Shown piece by piece: positions 60,165-64,000 of a stretch of DNA of 64,000 nt. This stretch comes from Hymenobacter mucosus (GTDB lineage Bacteria > Bacteroidota > Bacteroidia > Cytophagales > Hymenobacteraceae), in NCBI RefSeq assembly GCF_900188255.1, contig NZ_FZNS01000004.1, forward strand, positions 558,001 to 622,000, read 5' to 3'. Below the pieces are notes generated by a model, which saw only the letters and a list, made by a program, of their open reading frames with translations, ran no database searches and had not been told where the DNA came from. Both the position numbers and the translations under genes were made by a program. Numbering within the stretch: position 1 is the stretch's first letter; each line of letters starts with the position of its first letter.

Positions 60165-61811
60165 TTGAAGTTTCACGATTTTAATCTCCACGACGACCTA
60201 TTGGCCGGCGTGGATGCCATGAATTACCAGAATGCCACGCCTATTCAAGAGCAGGCTATTCCTAAAATCATCGAAGGCAAAGACCTGATAGCCTGCGCCC
60301 AAACCGGCACCGGCAAAACAGCGGCCTACCTGCTTCCCCTCCTCGATAAGATTTCGCACGCCAAGCACGGCACTACTTCCACCCTGGTGCTGGTGCCCAC
60401 CCGGGAGCTAGCTACTCAGATTGACGAGCAAGTGACCGGATTCGGCTACTTCGTAGAAGCCAGCTCCATTGCCATTTATGGGGGCGGCAAAAGTGAAGGC
60501 TGGGAGCAGCAAAAGCGCGCCCTTACCTCCGGCGCCGACATTATCATTGCTACGCCGGGCCGCCTCATTGCCCACATGCAAATGGGCTACGTCAAGTTTG
60601 AGCACCTGAAATACCTGGTGCTGGACGAGGCCGACAAGATGATGGATATGGGCTTCTCCGATGACATTTTGAACATCGTGCGGCAGCTGCCCAAGGAGCG
60701 CCAAACGCTTTTGTTCTCGGCAACCATGCCCAACAAAATCCGGGAGTTTTCGCAGCAGATTCTGCACAACCCCGACGAAATCCGTTTGGCCGTGTCGAAG
60801 CCTGCCGCGGGCATCGACCAGCAGTTTTACATGGCCTTCGACCGTCAGAAGATCTACTTGCTGGAGCACCTGCTCAAAACCCAGGAAGTGCAAAGCATGG
60901 TCTTGTTCACGTCGCAGAAAGCCGCCGTTGGGGGCATTGTGCGGGCGATTAACAAGCTGGGCTACGAGGCGAAAGGTATCAGCTCCGACCGGACGCAGGA
61001 GGAGCGCGAGCAGATCATGCGCGAGTTTAAAAACAAGCAGTTTCCCATTCTGGTGGCTACTGACGTGCTCAGCCGGGGCATTGATATCGACTCGCTCAGC
61101 CACGTAGTAAACTACGACATTCCGCGTGCCGCTGAGGATTACGTGCACCGCATTGGCCGCACGGCCCGCGCTGCCACCAAAGGCACGGCCATCACCTTCA
61201 TTTCCGACCAAGACCAGGACCGCGTAGTGAAGATTGAGAAGCTGATTGAGCGGGACATTGAGAAGAGGAACATCACCGAAGAACTTGGCTTAGGTGAGGC
61301 GCCTGAGTTTGACCCCAAGCGGTTCAGTGGCTTGCGGGGCAAAGTAGGCGGACGGCCTGAACGTGGGGGCCGCGCGGGCAGTGGCAACCGCGACCGGGGC
61401 CCCCGCCCAGAAGGAGAACGGGGCCCGCGGGGCGAAGGTAGCCGCAACGGTAGCGGACGCGGCTCACGCCCCGATGCCAACGGCAAACCCGATGCTCAGC
61501 AGCAAGAACGTATTGCAAAAGCACAAGCGGCTTTAGCAGCTCTCGATGCAGGCCAGGCACCGGCCCAGCCCTACCAGCGTCCGGCGCGCGAAGCTCGGCC
61601 TCCGCGCCCAGAAGGAGAGGCTCGACCGCCTCGTGAGCCACGGGCCCCGCGCCAAGAGGGCGAACCAGCACGCACGGAGCCACGCGCCGAGGGGGAAGAG
61701 GCTAAGCGTCGTAGGAAGCGGGGCGGCCGCAATCGTAGTGGCCGCGGTCCTCGCCCCGAGGGTAGCACCCCCACTGCTGAATCCACCGCAGCCGTACCAA
61801 GCGCCGAATAA
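60165..61811 (+). CDS. DEAD-box RNA helicase with long Arg/Gly/Pro-rich tail
   Basis: 548 aa starting at TTG 60165; the first residues KFHDFNLHDDLLAGV are the expected start of this helicase family and no ATG precedes them in frame. Core motifs: TPIQEQAI (Q), AQTGTGKT (I), PTRELATQ (Ia), TPGR (Ib), VLDEADKMMD (II), SATMP (III), ATDVLSRGIDI (V), HRIGRTARA (VI). After residue ~385 comes a tail of ~160 residues rich in R, G, P and E (for example RPERGGRAGSGNRDRG, later RRRKRGGRNRSGRG), an RGG-like RNA-binding region. Cytoplasmic helicase for rRNA or cold adaptation. The gene ends at the hairpin 61814. Confidence 0.93.
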   Translation: MKFHDFNLHDDLLAGVDAMNYQNATPIQEQAIPKIIEGKDLIACAQTGTGKTAAYLLPLLDKISHAKHGTTSTLVLVPTRELATQIDEQVTGFGYFVEASSIAIYGGGKSEGWEQQKRALTSGADIIIATPGRLIAHMQMGYVKFEHLKYLVLDEADKMMDMGFSDDILNIVRQLPKERQTLLFSATMPNKIREFSQQILHNPDEIRLAVSKPAAGIDQQFYMAFDRQKIYLLEHLLKTQEVQSMVLFTSQKAAVGGIVRAINKLGYEAKGISSDRTQEEREQIMREFKNKQFPILVATDVLSRGIDIDSLSHVVNYDIPRAAEDYVHRIGRTARAATKGTAITFISDQDQDRVVKIEKLIERDIEKRNITEELGLGEAPEFDPKRFSGLRGKVGGRPERGGRAGSGNRDRGPRPEGERGPRGEGSRNGSGRGSRPDANGKPDAQQQERIAKAQAALAALDAGQAPAQPYQRPAREARPPRPEGEARPPREPRAPRQEGEPARTEPRAEGEEAKRRRKRGGRNRSGRGPRPEGSTPTAESTAAVPSAE

Positions 61812-61813
61812 AT

Positions 61814-61847
61814 AAAAAAGCCCCGCTACTACTAGCGGGGCTTTTTT
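61814..61847 (+). terminator. Intrinsic terminator of the helicase gene
   Basis: A 15-bp stem, AAAAAAGCCCCGCTA with TAGCGGGGCTTTTTT, with a 4-nt loop. It begins 2 bp after the stop codon and ends in a T run. Confidence 0.92.
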
Positions 61848-62077
61848 GTGTCCATATCCGTCTCGGTTCATAGGTGCGCCGCTACCGTACCATACACCTT
61901 ATTACTACCCACAGGTAGAACTACCTTTTCATAGCCTCCATGCTCCTATGGCTGATTGACACACGATACTTTTTTCATGCGCTAGCAGTGGCCTTTGTGG
62001 CCAGGCGCGGTAGATTTGGCTTCGCACATGGCATAAGCAGGTTGATCTTACTCAGCACAACTTACTAATAGGTAATT

Positions 62078-62110
62078 ACGTAATAATGCATCAATGATGC
62101 ATTATTACGT
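62078..62110. repeat. Perfect 33-bp AT-rich palindrome
   Basis: The arms ACGTAATAATGCATCA and TGATGCATTATTACGT are exact complements (16 bp) with a single central A. The sequence is AT-rich and too symmetrical to be chance. With no T tract it is not a normal terminator; a dimeric-protein operator, a replication- or recombination-related site, or the relic of an inserted element are possible. Confidence 0.6.
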
Positions 62111-62175
62111 AGACCTAATTGCAATTAAGCTCTTAAGTACATGCAACATAGTTGCTAAAACATAATACTCAAAAG

Positions 62176-62199
62176 AAAACCCAGCCGGAGCTGGGTTTT
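62176..62199 (-). terminator. Intrinsic terminator of menA
   Basis: AAAACCCAGC pairs with GCTGGGTTTT over 10 bp with a 4-nt loop. On the minus strand it follows the menA stop by 22 bp and is followed by T-rich sequence. Confidence 0.85.
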
Positions 62200-62220
62200 A
62201 AAAGGGCTTGAAACCACGCT

Positions 62221-63156
62221 TTACAGCACTTGGCCTAGGCCAAACAAAAGCGTAAATACGAGAGTAGTCAGTGCCATTTGCTTGAGTAGCGGATCAAGTT
62301 GCATAGACTCTTGGCGCTGCCAAACCTGCAAGGCGTTGCGAAACAGCAACGGGGCCGAAAGCACAAACAACCACTGCCAAGGCGAGCGGTACGTTAGGGT
62401 CACGTATACTATAGCGCAGGCAAAGCCTACTAGCAGCAGCAGCCAGTGGTAGCGGCGGGCGTGCACGGGGCCAAGCCGCACTGGAATGGTGATTTTGCCA
62501 GCCAACTTGTCGGAGCGGATGTCCCGGATGTTATTGACGTTGAGGACTGCCGTAGCAAAGCAGCCCAAGGCTGCCGCGGGCAGTAGTATGGGTAGCGGCA
62601 AGGTGCGCGTTTGCAGAAAGTACGTGCCGCACACCCCCACCATCCCAAAAAAAATAAACACGGACGCGTCGCCCAGGCCGGCATAGCCATACGGCTTGGA
62701 ACCGGCCGTATAATTAACGGCCGCCCAGATAGCCGAGAGGCCCAACACAAAGAAGGATAGAAAGATCCAGGCGCCGGCAGTACCCAGGGCCACCCACAGC
62801 AGCAGCAAGCCACTTAGCAGGGACAGCACCCCGAACACCAGCATCCCCTTCTTCATTTGCTGGGGTGTGATGGCACCGCTCTGTACGGCCCGTTGGGGTC
62901 CTTCGCGGTGCACACTATCGGCGCCGTTCTGGGAATCGCCATAGTCATTGGCGAGGTTACTCAGGATCTGTAGCAGAATGGTAGTGAGAGCCGCCAGTCC
63001 CACTACCGCAGCCCGAAACTGCCCCTGGCTGGCGGCCAGAAATCCGCCGGCCATAATACTGGCCAGCGCGAGCGGCAAGGTGCGAGGGCGAAAAGCGGAA
63101 ACCCAGGCTTTGGCAGGGCTAGTGGGAGCAGTAGGGCTGCTGGAAGAAGAGACCAT
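62221..63156 (-). CDS. menA: 1,4-dihydroxy-2-naphthoate polyprenyltransferase (MenA)
   Basis: 311 aa with about eight spans. Prenyl-diphosphate site LANDYGDSQNGADSVHREGPQRAVQSGAI (NDxxD-type, with the MenA-typical GPQR) and second acidic motif NVNNIRDIRSDKLAGK. It attaches the polyprenyl chain in menaquinone synthesis at the inner membrane. Bacteroidota respire with menaquinone, so the gene is housekeeping. The HAD gene is 41 bp upstream on the same strand and may be co-transcribed. Confidence 0.95.
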   Translation of the reverse strand: MVSSSSSPTAPTSPAKAWVSAFRPRTLPLALASIMAGGFLAASQGQFRAAVVGLAALTTILLQILSNLANDYGDSQNGADSVHREGPQRAVQSGAITPQQMKKGMLVFGVLSLLSGLLLLWVALGTAGAWIFLSFFVLGLSAIWAAVNYTAGSKPYGYAGLGDASVFIFFGMVGVCGTYFLQTRTLPLPILLPAAALGCFATAVLNVNNIRDIRSDKLAGKITIPVRLGPVHARRYHWLLLLVGFACAIVYVTLTYRSPWQWLFVLSAPLLFRNALQVWQRQESMQLDPLLKQMALTTLVFTLLFGLGQVL

Positions 63157-63197
63157 GACTGGAAACGTTGAAAAATGCCATCCTGTGACTAGTGTAC

Positions 63198-63863
63198 TTA
63201 CCCTGCCGTTTCAATGGCGGCAATCTTTTCCGCCGAAAGCTCCGAAAAGTGCCCTATTACCAGGTCGGCGTGGTGGAGGTCTTGCAGGGGCGAATGCTCA
63301 CTGTTGTAGCCAATGCAGTACAAACCGGCCGCTTTGGCTGCCGTAACACCATTGGCTGAGTCCTCAATTACTAGGCACTCGGAGGCAGGAGCCTGAGAAA
63401 GGGAGGCCGCGTGCTCGAAGATGGCCGGATCGGGCTTGGAGCGCGGAAAATCTTCGCCGCTGATGAGGTGGGAAAAATAAGGCGCCAGCTTAAACCGCTC
63501 CATTACCCGGTCAATGGTGGAGTGCGATGCTGACGAGGCCAGAATAAGCTCAATATTATGCTGATGCAGGTCCTCGATAAGGGAGCGCACGCCATCGAGC
63601 AGTTCCAGATCGGGTTTCTCATCGAAAGCCCGGTTAAAAAAGTCGCGCTTGGCCTGCACCAGTTCCAACACTGGTTGCGACAGTTGGTGCTTTTCTTTCA
63701 GGTACTGGTAGGTGTTCTTCGTGGAGCGGCCCGTAAACTGAGCGTATTCTTCGTCGGCTACATCAATACCGAGCTCGTCGAAATGCCGGAAGTACGCGTA
63801 GCGGTGAACCGGCTCCGTATCGACGATGACGCCGTCCATATCGAAAATAACAGTGCGTATCAT
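63198..63863 (-). CDS. HAD-superfamily phosphatase / phosphoglucomutase-like
   Basis: 221 aa. Full HAD set: FDMDGVIVDTEP (DxD motif), ILASSAS (II), SKPDPAIF (III Lys) and VIEDSANGVTAA (IV). A helical cap is inserted after motif I. In contrast to the HAD protein at 22353 both motif-I aspartates are present. It resembles beta-phosphoglucomutase and related sugar-phosphate phosphatases; substrate unknown. Upstream of menA on the same strand. Confidence 0.93.
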   Translation of the reverse strand: MIRTVIFDMDGVIVDTEPVHRYAYFRHFDELGIDVADEEYAQFTGRSTKNTYQYLKEKHQLSQPVLELVQAKRDFFNRAFDEKPDLELLDGVRSLIEDLHQHNIELILASSASHSTIDRVMERFKLAPYFSHLISGEDFPRSKPDPAIFEHAASLSQAPASECLVIEDSANGVTAAKAAGLYCIGYNSEHSPLQDLHHADLVIGHFSELSAEKIAAIETAG

Positions 63864-63886
63864 GCAGCAACTAGTGGTTATGAGCG

Positions 63887-63894
63887 CGAAGGTA
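63887..63894 (-). promoter_or_regulatory. Possible -7 element TACCTTCG for the HAD-menA unit
   Basis: On the minus strand the octamer reads TACCTTCG, one base off TAnnTTTG, 23 bp before the HAD start. A TTG lies about 24 bp further upstream (63919-63921). The same octamer stands before lpdA at 22159. Confidence 0.35.
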
Positions 63895-63924
63895 GAGAAA
63901 CCCAGGGCTCTTGACTAACAAGTG

Positions 63925-63970
63925 GCGGCCTGCCCTGCCGCGCCAGAAAAGCGCAAGCAAAGCAGGCCGC
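63925..63970. terminator. Hairpin near the right edge, probably of the next gene
   Basis: GCGGCCTGC pairs with GCAGGCCGC over 9 bp around a 28-nt loop. The gene it belongs to lies beyond the window. Confidence 0.35.
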
Positions 63971-64000
63971 GTATTTCACAGGGAGAATGTTACTTCAGAA

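Larger units (their letters stand above)
61812..62220. other. AT-rich intergenic region with two terminators and a palindrome
   Basis: 409 bp between the convergent helicase and menA genes. It contains the helicase terminator (61814-61847), a perfect palindrome (62078-62110) and the menA terminator (62176-62199). The central 200 bp are clearly AT-rich; no gene or RNA is recognised. Confidence 0.6.

Noticed and set aside
60408..61211. 267-codon antisense frame in the helicase gene
   Set aside because: Overlaps conserved DEAD-box motifs on the other strand; no protein features of its own.
1..64000. CRISPR arrays, tRNA or rRNA genes, intact transposases
   Set aside because: No regularly spaced repeats, cloverleaf-like segments, rRNA-like stretches or transposase ORFs were seen on reading; small tRNAs could still be missed by eye.

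Overview
The window looks like chromosomal DNA of a Hymenobacter-like bacterium (Bacteroidota, Cytophagales). The reasons are a G+C content near 60% by eye; start codons without Shine-Dalgarno sequences; several copies of the Bacteroidota -7 promoter element TAnnTTTG in front of genes; and a typical gene set (LytTR regulator, AraC regulator, CarboxypepD_reg-like outer-surface protein, DUF2807 head-GIN protein, GT3 glycogen synthase, STAS-RNase Z pair). I see no rRNA, tRNA, CRISPR array or intact insertion sequence. About 62 protein genes are supported, many in single-gene units whose convergent ends share one long hairpin terminator.

Layout. 1-6.5 kb: the tail of a DinB-like gene, a B1-type metallo-beta-lactamase-fold protein with an altered second zinc site, a TPR protein, an AraC regulator, an HExxH DUF922-like protein and a lipoprotein. 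6.7-14.3 kb: MFS transporter, DUF2807 protein, erythromycin-esterase-like protein divergent from an orphan LytTR regulator (with phased repeats between them), a beta-lactamase-type serine hydrolase and a pseudouridine synthase. 14.3-18 kb: cold-shock protein, a DAC-like (diadenylate-cyclase-like) sensor protein, a membrane protein and two paralogous small basic membrane proteins. 18-20.7 kb is accessory: a SUFU-domain protein, a frameshifted gene remnant, then a very AT-rich gene for a CBS-pair protein that ends in a HEPN-like Rx4H motif. 20.7-32.7 kb: lpdA, HAD phosphatase, glycine-zipper protein, pirin, PQQ-type sugar dehydrogenase, aldo/keto reductases, Gfo/Idh/MocA oxidoreductase, GH43 and small lipoproteins.

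33-46 kb: ElaA-type acetyltransferase, a PAS-only sensor followed by a degenerate CZB-like protein, M28 peptidase, zinc-ribbon membrane protein, GT39 glycosyltransferase, YfcC-type carrier, a large CarboxypepD_reg protein and two tandem DUF421 proteins with C-terminal zinc ribbons. 46-64 kb: GH13 branching-type enzyme and GT3 glycogen synthase (glycogen metabolism), DUF4198 protein, STAS + rnz, queuosine-precursor transporter, trpS, a four-gene minus-strand run (methyltransferase, small membrane protein, ABC ATPase, CaiB-type CoA transferase), a second Gfo/Idh/MocA enzyme, a DEAD-box helicase with a long RGG-like tail, menA and a HAD phosphatase.

The strongest candidate for something new is the AT-rich CBS-HEPN gene and its surroundings. 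Next are the DAC-like sensor protein, the LytTR repeat array, and the zinc-less CZB-like partner of the PAS protein. All functions are read from sequence motifs by eye; no database search was possible.
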